Assembly: GCF_004919085.1 (NCBI RefSeq)
Contig: NZ_STGL01000009.1
Location: 248,001-312,000 of the forward strand
DNA length: 64,000 nt
Direction of reading: 5' to 3'
From: Nocardioides sp. GY 10127
GTDB lineage: Bacteria; Actinomycetota; Actinomycetes; Propionibacteriales; Nocardioidaceae
Shown: positions 24,805 through 31,863 of the stretch, piece after piece
Numbering within the stretch: the first letter of the stretch is position 1
Layout of the letters: each line of letters opens with the position of its first letter
Notes under the pieces: generated by a model
What the model was told of the DNA's origin: nothing
Seen by the model: the letters and a program-made list of their open reading frames with translations, nothing else
Database searches by the model: none
Program-made: the position numbers and the translations under genes

Positions 24805-26604
24805 ATGCTGCTTCGCCCCCGGCGCCTGATCCTGGGTGCCCTGGCGCTCCTCGTCCTGCTCGTCGTCGCCTGGTACGTCTACCTGGCGCTGCGCATCGCC
24901 ACGGACCTCAACGCCGCCGTCGACGATGCCGACCGCGCCAAGGCGGCGGTGGCCGCCGGCGACGTGAAGAGCCTGGACGAGCCCCTCGCTGACCTCGCCA
25001 CCCACAGCAGCGCCGCCGCCGATCGGGCGAACGGCTTCTCCTGGGGCCTCCTCACGCACCTCCCCTTCGTCGGTGACGACGCGCGGGGCATCCAGACGGC
25101 GTCGGACGTGGTGAGCACTCTGTCCGACGGCGGCCTCGACGACCTGCTGACCGCCGCCGACCAGCTCGACTCGCTCGTCCCGCAGGACTGGAAGATCGAC
25201 GTCGCCGCGGTGACCAAGCTCCAGGAGCCGATCGCGAACGCGGACGCGGCGCTGAGCGACGCGCAGGCCGAGCTCGAGGCGCAGGACTCCTCGGGCTTCT
25301 TCGGCCGGCTCAAGGTCCAGTACGACGAGCTCACCTCGCAGGTGCGGCAGGCGTCGTCGGCGATGAGCGCCGCCGACACCGCCGTCCAGGTGCTGCCGAC
25401 CATGCTCGGGAGCGACGGCCCGAAGACCTACCTGCTCATCTCCCAGAACAACGCCGAGGTCCGCGCCACCGGCGGCCTGCCGGGCCAGGTCTCGGTCATC
25501 AAGGTGGACGACGGGCGCATCCGGCTGACCCGCACGGTCGCCGGCAACAGCTTCGGCACGCGCGCCGAGCCCCTGCCCCTCTCCGACGGGGAGCTCAACC
25601 TCTTCGGCCGCGTGATGGGCACCTACTTCCTGGACGCCAACTTCACCCCCGACTTCCAGCGGGCCGCCGAGCTGTGGACCCAGCGCTGGGACGAGACCTA
25701 CCCCGACACCCAGGTCGACGGAGTGCTCTCCCTCGACACCGTGGCGCTCTCCTACCTGATGCAGGGCATGGACCCGGTCGACGTCGGGGGAGTCGAGCTC
25801 ACCAGCGGCAACGTGGTGGACGAGCTGCTCCACGAGGTCTACGTCCGCTACGAGGACCCGAACGCCCAGGACGCCTTCTTCCGCAAGGCGGCCTCCGCGA
25901 TCTTCGCGAACGTCACGGCCGGCGCCGTCTCGCCGGACGCCCTGCTGCCGGCGCTGGCGCAGGCCGCCTCCGAGGGACGCGTCGAGCTGGCCGTGGACGA
26001 CCGAGAGGTCTCCGACGAGCTGGCCGGCACCGCGGTCGCCGGCGTGAGCCTGGACGACGAGAGCGCCGACGACTCCTCCGACGACAGCGCGGACAGCACC
26101 AGCAGTGCCGACGTCCCCGACCTCTACGTCACCCTCAACGACGGCACCGGCGCCAAGATGTCCTACTACCTGCGCGCGGACACCCGCGTGAGCGCCGCCT
26201 ACTGCACCGACTCCTCGGCGGGCGAGCAGCAGGCCTACACGGTGAACCTCACGCTCACCTCCACCGCTCCCGCCAACGCGAAGAAGCTGCCCGCCTACAT
26301 CACCGGCGGCGGCGAGTACGGGATCAAGCCCGGCCACACGTTCACCACCGTCCGCCTCTTCTCGCCCGACGGCGGCCAGATCGGCGCCGCCGAGGTCGAC
26401 GGCATGGACGCGGACGTCGCGGTCCGCGAGTTCGGCGACCGCGTCGTCTCGCAGATCGACGTCGACCTCGCGCCCGGCGAGACCGCCGACCTCTCGTGGC
26501 GGGTCGTCTCCGGCGAGGGCCAGGGCGGCGACACCAAGGTCTGGGTGACGCCCACCATCGACGGACCCGCCGGCTACGACACGGTGGCGTCCGCCTGTGG
26601 CTGA
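24805..26604 (+). CDS. DUF4012 cell-surface protein of the polysaccharide locus
   Basis: 599 residues from ATG 24805. An N-terminal membrane helix (about residues 8-27) is followed by a long extracytoplasmic part: a helical segment rich in Ala/Asp (30-190) and the DUF4012 core, with TYLLISQNNAEVRATGGLPG and VDGVLSLDTVALSYLMQG. This core resembles the LytR-CpsA-Psr fold (NNAEVRATGG is its hallmark). A Ser/Asp-rich loop lies near residue 425. DUF4012 genes regularly stand beside EPS kinases and glycosyltransferases in actinobacteria, and attachment of the polymer to the wall is a reasonable guess, but no activity is established from this sequence. Confidence 0.85.
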   Translation: MLLRPRRLILGALALLVLLVVAWYVYLALRIATDLNAAVDDADRAKAAVAAGDVKSLDEPLADLATHSSAAADRANGFSWGLLTHLPFVGDDARGIQTASDVVSTLSDGGLDDLLTAADQLDSLVPQDWKIDVAAVTKLQEPIANADAALSDAQAELEAQDSSGFFGRLKVQYDELTSQVRQASSAMSAADTAVQVLPTMLGSDGPKTYLLISQNNAEVRATGGLPGQVSVIKVDDGRIRLTRTVAGNSFGTRAEPLPLSDGELNLFGRVMGTYFLDANFTPDFQRAAELWTQRWDETYPDTQVDGVLSLDTVALSYLMQGMDPVDVGGVELTSGNVVDELLHEVYVRYEDPNAQDAFFRKAASAIFANVTAGAVSPDALLPALAQAASEGRVELAVDDREVSDELAGTAVAGVSLDDESADDSSDDSADSTSSADVPDLYVTLNDGTGAKMSYYLRADTRVSAAYCTDSSAGEQQAYTVNLTLTSTAPANAKKLPAYITGGGEYGIKPGHTFTTVRLFSPDGGQIGAAEVDGMDADVAVREFGDRVVSQIDVDLAPGETADLSWRVVSGEGQGGDTKVWVTPTIDGPAGYDTVASACG

Positions 26605-26757
26605 GCAGCGCACCATGGGGTGGGGCGGTCGCACGGCCGTCCGACCGCTCCGCAGCACCGAACCACGCAGCACCGAAGCAACCACGACCGAAGCACTCAC
26701 GACCGCGCTCCCCGACGCGCGGCCCCGCACCTCTAGGACCATGACAGGGAGGCTCCT

Positions 26758-28158
26758 GTGGAGCTGAAGGACTACCTGCGGATCCTCCGCGTCCACTGGC
26801 TGATGATCGTCGCGATCACGGTGCTCGTCGTCGCGGCGGCCGCCGCGTTCACCGCGCTCCAGACCCCGATGTACACCTCGTCGGCGAAGCTCTACATCGC
26901 CTCCTCCGGCGGCGACGACTCCACGTCCTCGCTCTACCAGGGCAGCCTCTACTCCGAGCAGAAGGTGCTGTCCTACCAGGACTTCGCGACCGGCCTGGAG
27001 CAGGCGCAGCTCGTCATCGACGACCTCGGCCTGGACATGAAGCCGGAGGACCTGGTGAAGGAGGTCTCGGCCTCGGTCGTCACCGACACCACCAACCTCG
27101 TCCTCACCGTCACCGACCCGAACCCGCAGCAGGCCAAGAACCTCGCGCAGGCGTACGCGGAGACGATGCAGGACCGCATCCGCGAGTACGAGACGCAGGA
27201 CGGCCAGCGCACGGCGAGCATCAAGGCGGAGATCGTCGAGAGCGCCGTCGTGCCGGACGCCCCGTCCTCGCCGCAGCCGGTGCGCAACATCGGCCTCGGC
27301 CTGGTGCTGGGCCTGCTGCTCGGTGCGGGCCTCGCGGTGCTCCGCGACGTCCTCGACACGACCGTGAAGTCCCAGGCCGACCTCGAGGCCCTGGACCTGC
27401 CCATCCTCGGCGCCGTGCCGTTCGACAAGTCGGTGAAGCGGACGCAGATCGTCACCGACCTGCCCGCTCACGCCCCGCGCACCGAGGCGTTCCGCGTGCT
27501 GCGCACCAACCTGCAGTTCATCGACGTGGACGCCGAGAAGCGGGTCTTCGTCGTCACCTCGGCCGTGCCGGCGGAGGGCAAGACGTCCACCGCCGTGAAC
27601 CTCGCGCTCACCCTGGCCCAGGCCGAGCAGAAGGTGCTGCTCATCGAGGGCGACCTGCGCCGCCCCAAGGCCAGCGGCCCGCTCGGCATGGACAACGCCA
27701 CCGGCGTGACCACCGCGCTCGTCGGCAAGGTCGGGTGGAAGGACGCCGTGCAGACGCACCGCAGCGGCCTCGACGTGCTTGCCAGCGGCACCATCCCGCC
27801 GAACCCGGCGGAGCTGCTCCAGTCGCAGGCGATGGCGACCCTCATCTCCGAGGTCCGCGAGGCCTACGACGTGGTCATCATCGACGCCCCGCCGCTGCTG
27901 CCCGTCGCCGACGCGGCGCTGCTCTCCACGCAGGTGGACGGCGCCATCATCGTGGCCCGCTTCGGCACCACGACCCGCGACCAGCTCACCGGCGCGGTCA
28001 ACCGCATGCGGACCGTCGGCGCGCACATCTCCGGCAGCGTGCTCAACATGACGCCGGGCACCTCCCGCCGCTTCGGCTACGGGTACGGCTACGGGTATGG
28101 CTACGGCTACGGGTACGCCCCCGACGCCCAGCCGCCGAAGCGCAAGAAGGACGACTGA
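26758..28158 (+). CDS. Wzz/BY-kinase: polysaccharide chain-length regulator and tyrosine autokinase
   Basis: 466 residues from GTG 26758. The N-terminal Wzz part has two membrane helices (about 15-34 and 177-196) enclosing an extracytoplasmic region. The cytoplasmic kinase has Walker A PAEGKTST (Lys275), Walker A' LLIEGDLRRP (Asp299) and Walker B VVIIDAPPLLP (Asp376), the three BY-kinase motifs. The C-terminal cluster is seven Gly-Tyr repeats (about 440-453), the expected autophosphorylation site, ending in PPKRKKDD. BY-kinases control polymer length and export and are opposed by low-molecular-weight tyrosine phosphatases. A candidate phosphatase is fused to the APS kinase at 31864-33690. Confidence 0.92.
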   Translation: MELKDYLRILRVHWLMIVAITVLVVAAAAAFTALQTPMYTSSAKLYIASSGGDDSTSSLYQGSLYSEQKVLSYQDFATGLEQAQLVIDDLGLDMKPEDLVKEVSASVVTDTTNLVLTVTDPNPQQAKNLAQAYAETMQDRIREYETQDGQRTASIKAEIVESAVVPDAPSSPQPVRNIGLGLVLGLLLGAGLAVLRDVLDTTVKSQADLEALDLPILGAVPFDKSVKRTQIVTDLPAHAPRTEAFRVLRTNLQFIDVDAEKRVFVVTSAVPAEGKTSTAVNLALTLAQAEQKVLLIEGDLRRPKASGPLGMDNATGVTTALVGKVGWKDAVQTHRSGLDVLASGTIPPNPAELLQSQAMATLISEVREAYDVVIIDAPPLLPVADAALLSTQVDGAIIVARFGTTTRDQLTGAVNRMRTVGAHISGSVLNMTPGTSRRFGYGYGYGYGYGYGYAPDAQPPKRKKDD

Positions 28159-28165
28159 CCCCACC

Positions 28166-28237
28166 CACCGGTGGTCGAGGTGCGGCGCCCCACCGGTGGT
28201 CGAGGTGCGACGAGCGCCAGCGAGGAGCCTCGAGACC
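28166..28237. repeat. palindromic repeat B (GGTCGAGG family), 1.5 copies
   Basis: Full copy at 28195-28237, running from GGTGGTCGAGGTGCGA to GGAGCCTCGAGACC, preceded by a partial copy at about 28166-28189. It lies just after the BY-kinase stop. Other copies are at 33087-33129, 62168-62210 and 63854-63992. Confidence 0.85.
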
Positions 28238-28259
28238 CGAGACCCGAGCCGCCACAACG

Positions 28260-28292
28260 CAAGAGGGCCCGACCTGATGGTCGGGCCCTCTT
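28260..28292. terminator. bidirectional intrinsic terminator
   Basis: Perfect 14-bp arms AAGAGGGCCCGACC and GGTCGGGCCCTCTT with a 4-nt loop, between the convergent BY-kinase and cupin genes. It carries A and T runs on the proper sides for both directions. Confidence 0.9.
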
Positions 28293-28379
28293 GCGCTAGG
28301 GGGACTAGTGGTGGTGCGTCCGGCGTGGGGCGCCGGCGGTGGTGCTGGGTGCTGCTGGGGATGCCTGGAGCGGGGGAGC

Positions 28380-28760
28380 TCAGGCGGTGAGCGCGCCGGC
28401 GGCGATGGTCTCGCTGCCGCGGCCGTAGTCGTCCTGGAGGCGGCAGATGTCGTCCTCGCCCAGGTAGGAGCCGAGCTGGGTCTCGATGACCACGAGCTTC
28501 TCGTCGTGCATGTTGGTGATGCGGTGCGGCTGCTGGACGTCCACGGTGATGGACTCGCCCGCGCGGACGATGACCTCCTCGCCGTCCACGATCGCGGTGC
28601 AGGTGCCCTTGGCGATCGTCCAGACCTCGGCACGGTGCTCGTGCGTCTGGTAGCTCAGGCGCTGGCCAGGGTTGACCTCGATGCGCTTGATCTTGAAGCC
28701 GTCACCCTCGTCGAGCACGTGCCACGTGCCCCACGGGCGGACGTCGAACTCTCCGACCAT
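28380..28760 (-). CDS. mannose-6-phosphate-isomerase type II-like cupin
   Basis: 126 residues from ATG 28760. This single cupin domain corresponds to the C-terminal isomerase part of bifunctional GMP/PMI enzymes: RPWGTWHVLDEG, KRIEVNPGQRLSYQTHEHRAE with the metal-binding Gln/His/Glu set, PHRITN, and the ending VVIETQLGSYLGEDDICRLQ. It could isomerise fructose-6-phosphate and mannose-6-phosphate, feeding GDP-mannose for the polysaccharide, or be a sugar-phosphate binder. A stand-alone domain of this kind is common next to actinobacterial EPS genes. Shares a terminator with the BY-kinase gene. Confidence 0.82.
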   Translation of the reverse strand: MVGEFDVRPWGTWHVLDEGDGFKIKRIEVNPGQRLSYQTHEHRAEVWTIAKGTCTAIVDGEEVIVRAGESITVDVQQPHRITNMHDEKLVVIETQLGSYLGEDDICRLQDDYGRGSETIAAGALTA

Positions 28761-28854
28761 GTCGTTGAACCTCCCGGTGTGGAGGGGCCCGTCCTGCCCC
28801 TCGTTGACTACAAGGTACGAAAATCCCTCATACGGGGGTGGGTATCTCCGAAAA

Positions 28855-29142
28855 TTAACGGCGCCGCAACCCCTGGAGTGCCGGCCGGACGTCGGCCAGG
28901 TAGACCAGCGTGGCGATGAGGAAGCCGATCCGGACGATGAAGATGCTGAGGAGCAGGTCCACCAGCAGCGCCCCGACGAGGACCGAGACCCACACGACCT
29001 TCGTCGACTTGCCCGCCGCCTCGTACGCCGCGGCCGGGAACGTCAGCGCCGTCACCAGCGCGAACACGGTCACGGCGAAGACCGCGAGGTAGAGCAGGGA
29101 CCAGAAGTCGAAGCCGATGTTGAGGCCGAGGAAGCGGATCAC
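28855..29142 (-). CDS. DUF2516-family small membrane protein
   Basis: 95 residues from GTG 29142. Two to three hydrophobic helices are visible: WSLLYLAVFAVTVFALVTAL, VVWVSVLVGALLVDLLLSIF and the segment around FLIATLVYLADVRPAL. The ending DVRPALQGL is typical of DUF2516. It lies downstream of the HbhA-like and XRE genes in the same order as in mycobacteria (XRE, HbhA, small membrane protein). Function unknown. Confidence 0.8.
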   Translation of the reverse strand: MIRFLGLNIGFDFWSLLYLAVFAVTVFALVTALTFPAAAYEAAGKSTKVVWVSVLVGALLVDLLLSIFIVRIGFLIATLVYLADVRPALQGLRRR

Positions 29143-29277
29143 GACCTGACCATAGGTGACCTCGGGGCGCCCTCACAGGGGAGAGGAAGAGCTCTCGCCG
29201 TCTTGTTGACGGGTTGTGGGCGAGTCGAGTCGATCCCGTTCCTCCCGAGCATGCCCGTCCACTGAAATGACCCCGGA

Positions 29278-29324
29278 AAAGCGCGCGGGCGCCGGGACCA
29301 GGAGGTCCCGACGCCCGCGCGGGG
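29278..29324 (-). terminator. intrinsic terminator after the HbhA-like gene
   Basis: Stem CGCGCGGGCGccGGGACC paired with GGTCCCGaCGCCCGCGCG around a 4-nt loop. On the minus strand it is followed by a TTTT run. Confidence 0.8.
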
Positions 29325-29351
29325 ATAGAGCAGGGATCGAACGGGGGACGA

Positions 29352-30203
29352 TCAGTCGCCGATCTTCTTGGCGGCCTCGGTGACGGCCGTGGTGGCGGCC
29401 TCGGCGGTCTTCTCGGCCGCGGTGACGGTCGCCTTCGCGGATGCCTCGGCCGGGGCGGCCGCCTTCTTCGCGGTGGTGGTCGTCTTCTTGGCGGCGGTCT
29501 TCGCGGCGGTGGTGCCGGTGGACGTCGTCTTCTTGGCGGCCGTCTTCTTCGTGGTCGTCTTCTTCGCGGCGGCCTTCTTGGTCGTCGTCGTGGCGGCCTT
29601 GGTGTTGGCGGCGGCGGCCTTCTTGGTGGTGGTCGCGGCCTTCTTCGCCTGGGTGGCGGTGGTCTTCGCCTTGGCGGTGGTGGTCTTGGCGTCCTTCAGG
29701 GTCTCCTTGGTGGACTCCTGCTGACGGATGCGCTCGACGAGCACCTGGCCGCGCTTGGCGAAGTCGCCGTAGGCGGCGGTCGCGGCGGCGGTGGTGTCGT
29801 CCACGAAGGTCTGGACCTTGGCCGGGAAGGCCTTCGCCTCGGTCTGGAGCTCGGCGACGCGCTTCTCGATCTGCTCGCGGCGGGCCTTGGCCTCGGCGGT
29901 GAGGGTCTCGACCTGGCTGTTGACGACGCCCATGGCCTGGTCGCGCAGGGCGGTCGGCTCGAGGTCGAGATCGGAGACGGACTTCTGCACGCCCTCGAGC
30001 TTGCTCTCGGCGTCGGTCTTGAGGTCGGTCAGCATCTTCTGGCCGTCCGTGAGCTTCTTCTGGCCCTCGGTGACGTAGGGGGTCACGTAGCCGCGGACGG
30101 TCTCGACCGCGAGGTCGAGGACGCCGACGCCGGCGTAGAGGGTCTTGGTGGCCTCTGCCTTGAGGTCGAGGTCCTTGAGGTCGATGGTGGGGAACTTCGC
30201 CAT
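29352..30203 (-). CDS. HbhA-like coiled-coil protein with histone-like Lys/Ala/Thr tail
   Basis: 283 residues from ATG 30203, with AGGAG 8 nt upstream; an upstream GTG would add three residues. The N-terminal 160 residues are amphipathic helices (DLKAEATKTLYAGVGVLDLA, KARREQIEKRVAELQTEAK). The remaining 120 residues are a low-complexity tail of KKAAAKKTTTKK-type repeats, like mycobacterial heparin-binding haemagglutinin and histone-H1-like tails. HbhA binds sulfated glycans through such a tail, which is notable because this locus appears to make a sulfated polymer; that link is speculative. The gene order XRE-HbhA-DUF2516 supports the assignment. Confidence 0.8.
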   Translation of the reverse strand: MAKFPTIDLKDLDLKAEATKTLYAGVGVLDLAVETVRGYVTPYVTEGQKKLTDGQKMLTDLKTDAESKLEGVQKSVSDLDLEPTALRDQAMGVVNSQVETLTAEAKARREQIEKRVAELQTEAKAFPAKVQTFVDDTTAAATAAYGDFAKRGQVLVERIRQQESTKETLKDAKTTTAKAKTTATQAKKAATTTKKAAAANTKAATTTTKKAAAKKTTTKKTAAKKTTSTGTTAAKTAAKKTTTTAKKAAAPAEASAKATVTAAEKTAEAATTAVTEAAKKIGD

Positions 30204-30267
30204 GGTGATCACTCCTGAGGTGAACGGCGCCGGCGCGGGCGCGGGAAGGGTGGCTGGGTGCGGGGGA

Positions 30268-30660
30268 TCAGTCGTCCACGTCGGACGCGGCGCCCGGCTC
30301 GGCCGCGGCGTTCATCGCGAGGAAGGACTGGTAGACGTCGAGAAGCGACTGCTTCTGCCGCTCGGTGAGCTGGGTGTCGCCGAGGACGGCCAGCTCCACG
30401 GAGCCGCCGACGCCGTCGTCCGGGCTGACGATGCCTGCCCGCACGTAGAGCTGCTCGGCCGAGATGCGCAGCGCCTTGGCGAGCTGCTGCAGGACCTCGG
30501 CGGAGGGGCGTCGCAGCCCACGCTCGATCTGGCTCAGGTACGGGTTCGAGACGCCGGCCTGCTCGGCGAGCTGACGCAGCGTGAGCTGCGCACCGGTGCG
30601 CTGCTCCCGCAGGTACTCCCCGAGGGACTCGACGGTCTTGCCGACCTTGGTCTTTGCCAT
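30268..30660 (-). CDS. XRE-family transcriptional regulator upstream of the HbhA-like gene
   Basis: 130 residues from ATG 30660. A helix-turn-helix occupies about residues 17-70 (LTLRQLAEQAGVSNPYLSQI, RRPSAEVLQQLAKALRIS) and is followed by a short C-terminal segment with LTERQKQSLLDVYQSFLAM. This is the Rv0474-like regulator that precedes hbhA in mycobacteria. The 50 bp upstream hold three TGCTAGCA palindromes, the obvious candidates for its own operator. It probably regulates itself and the HbhA-like gene downstream. Confidence 0.85.
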   Translation of the reverse strand: MAKTKVGKTVESLGEYLREQRTGAQLTLRQLAEQAGVSNPYLSQIERGLRRPSAEVLQQLAKALRISAEQLYVRAGIVSPDDGVGGSVELAVLGDTQLTERQKQSLLDVYQSFLAMNAAAEPGAASDVDD

Positions 30661-30670
30661 GTCTCCACCG

Positions 30671-30710
30671 TGCTAGCAACTGCTAGCAAAAACAACCCCT
30701 CCTGCTAGCA
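30671..30710. promoter_or_regulatory. triple TGCTAGCA operator candidate
   Basis: Perfect 8-bp palindromes at 30671-30678, 30681-30688 and 30703-30710. The first two are 10 bp apart (one helical turn) and the third 22 bp further. They lie just upstream of the XRE gene start and its GGTGGAG ribosome site. Confidence 0.75.
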
Positions 30711-30755
30711 GTGTGAGCCGTTCGATACGGACCGCACCGGTGTGGCAGGGGCGGC

Positions 30756-31715
30756 TCAGACGAGCGCGCGCAGCTCCCCGACGACCTCCCCGCCGCCGTG
30801 CAGCAGGTGCGTGCCGGTGGCGAGGGCGGCGGATCGGTCCAGGTCAGGGCCCTCGAGCCAGCCGAGCCGGTCCAGCACTGCGGGCATGAGGACGCTGCGG
30901 GCCCGGTCGCCCCCGTCGTCGATCTTGAGCGCCACGCTGCGCCCGTCGCGCAGCGCGAGCGCGTAGACCGCCTCGGCCCCGAGCTTGCCGATCGCCCCGG
31001 GGATCGCGGTGAGCAGGGCGCGCTCGTCGCGGTCGCTGCCGGAGACGAGCTCGGGGTGGGTGCGGATGGCGTCGGCGACGCGGCTCATCGGGCCGTGGGA
31101 GGCGAGGGCGAGCTCGGAGAACGCTCGCGCGAGCCCGACCAGGGACGTCGCGAGCAGCGGCGCCCCGCAGCCGTCGACGGCGTGCCGGGCGACCGGCTCG
31201 CCGGTCATCCGCTCGAAGGTCGTCACGATCGCCTGCTGCAGCGGGTGGGTGGGGGAGAGGTAGTCGTCGGTCGACCAGCCGTTGGCCACGCAGGTGGCGA
31301 GCATGGCGGCGTGCTTGCCGGAGCAGTTCATCTGCAAGCGGGTGCGCTCGCCGCCGGCGCGCAGCACGTCGTCGCGGGCGGCCGCGCCGTACGGCCAGTC
31401 CGGCGGGCACTGGAGCGCCTCGACGGTGAGGCCCGCGGCGTCCAGGATCTCGGTGACGACCTCGAGGTGCATCGGCTCCCCGGAGTGGCTGGCGCAGGCC
31501 AGCGCGAGCTGGTGCGGGGGCAGGTCGAGCCCGGACTCGACCATCGCGAGCGCCTGGAGCGGCTTGCTCGCGGAGCGCGGGTAGATGGGCCCGGTCGCGT
31601 CGCCGAGCGCGAGGGCGGTCTCGCCGGTGGCGTCGAGGGCGACGACGGAGCCGTGGTGGCGGCCCTCGACGAGCCCGGAACGGACGATCTCCACGACGGG
31701 CACCGGTGCAGCCAT
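30756..31715 (-). CDS. L-asparaginase II family protein
   Basis: 319 residues from ATG 31715. The family hallmarks are VVEIVRSGLVEGRHHGSVVA at the start, YPRSASKPLQALAMV, CASHSGEPMHLE, MNCSGKHAAMLATC and AVDGCGAPLLA, matching the asparaginase II family first described in Rhizobium. It probably hydrolyses asparagine to aspartate and ammonia in the cytoplasm. It is divergent from the sulfate-activation fusion gene and has no evident functional tie to it. Confidence 0.88.
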   Translation of the reverse strand: MAAPVPVVEIVRSGLVEGRHHGSVVALDATGETALALGDATGPIYPRSASKPLQALAMVESGLDLPPHQLALACASHSGEPMHLEVVTEILDAAGLTVEALQCPPDWPYGAAARDDVLRAGGERTRLQMNCSGKHAAMLATCVANGWSTDDYLSPTHPLQQAIVTTFERMTGEPVARHAVDGCGAPLLATSLVGLARAFSELALASHGPMSRVADAIRTHPELVSGSDRDERALLTAIPGAIGKLGAEAVYALALRDGRSVALKIDDGGDRARSVLMPAVLDRLGWLEGPDLDRSAALATGTHLLHGGGEVVGELRALV

Positions 31716-31829
31716 GGGAGGCACGCTACTGGGCGCCCGGGCTGCGCCGTGCGCCACCGTGCGCCGCCGCGCACGGTCAAGCGTCAGGCGTGGAATTACC
31801 CCATCTGTGGGGAGACCGACACGGAGGAC

Positions 31830-31860
31830 GTGAAACTGCACCAAGTCTGTCAAGATAATC
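31830..31860 (+). promoter_or_regulatory. probable promoter of the CysC-phosphatase gene (leaderless)
   Basis: -10 GATAAT at 31854-31859 and a weak -35 GTGAAA at 31830-31835, spacer 18. The GTG start codon is only 5 nt after the -10, so the transcript would begin at or next to the start codon, and there is no ribosome site. Confidence 0.5.
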
Positions 31861-31863
31861 GCC

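Noticed and set aside
24658..28257. Open frame of 1199 codons on the minus strand opposite the DUF4012 and BY-kinase genes
   Set aside because: Composition is a His/Arg/Gly/Val-rich mirror of GC-rich codons with no domain; both plus-strand genes have clear motifs.
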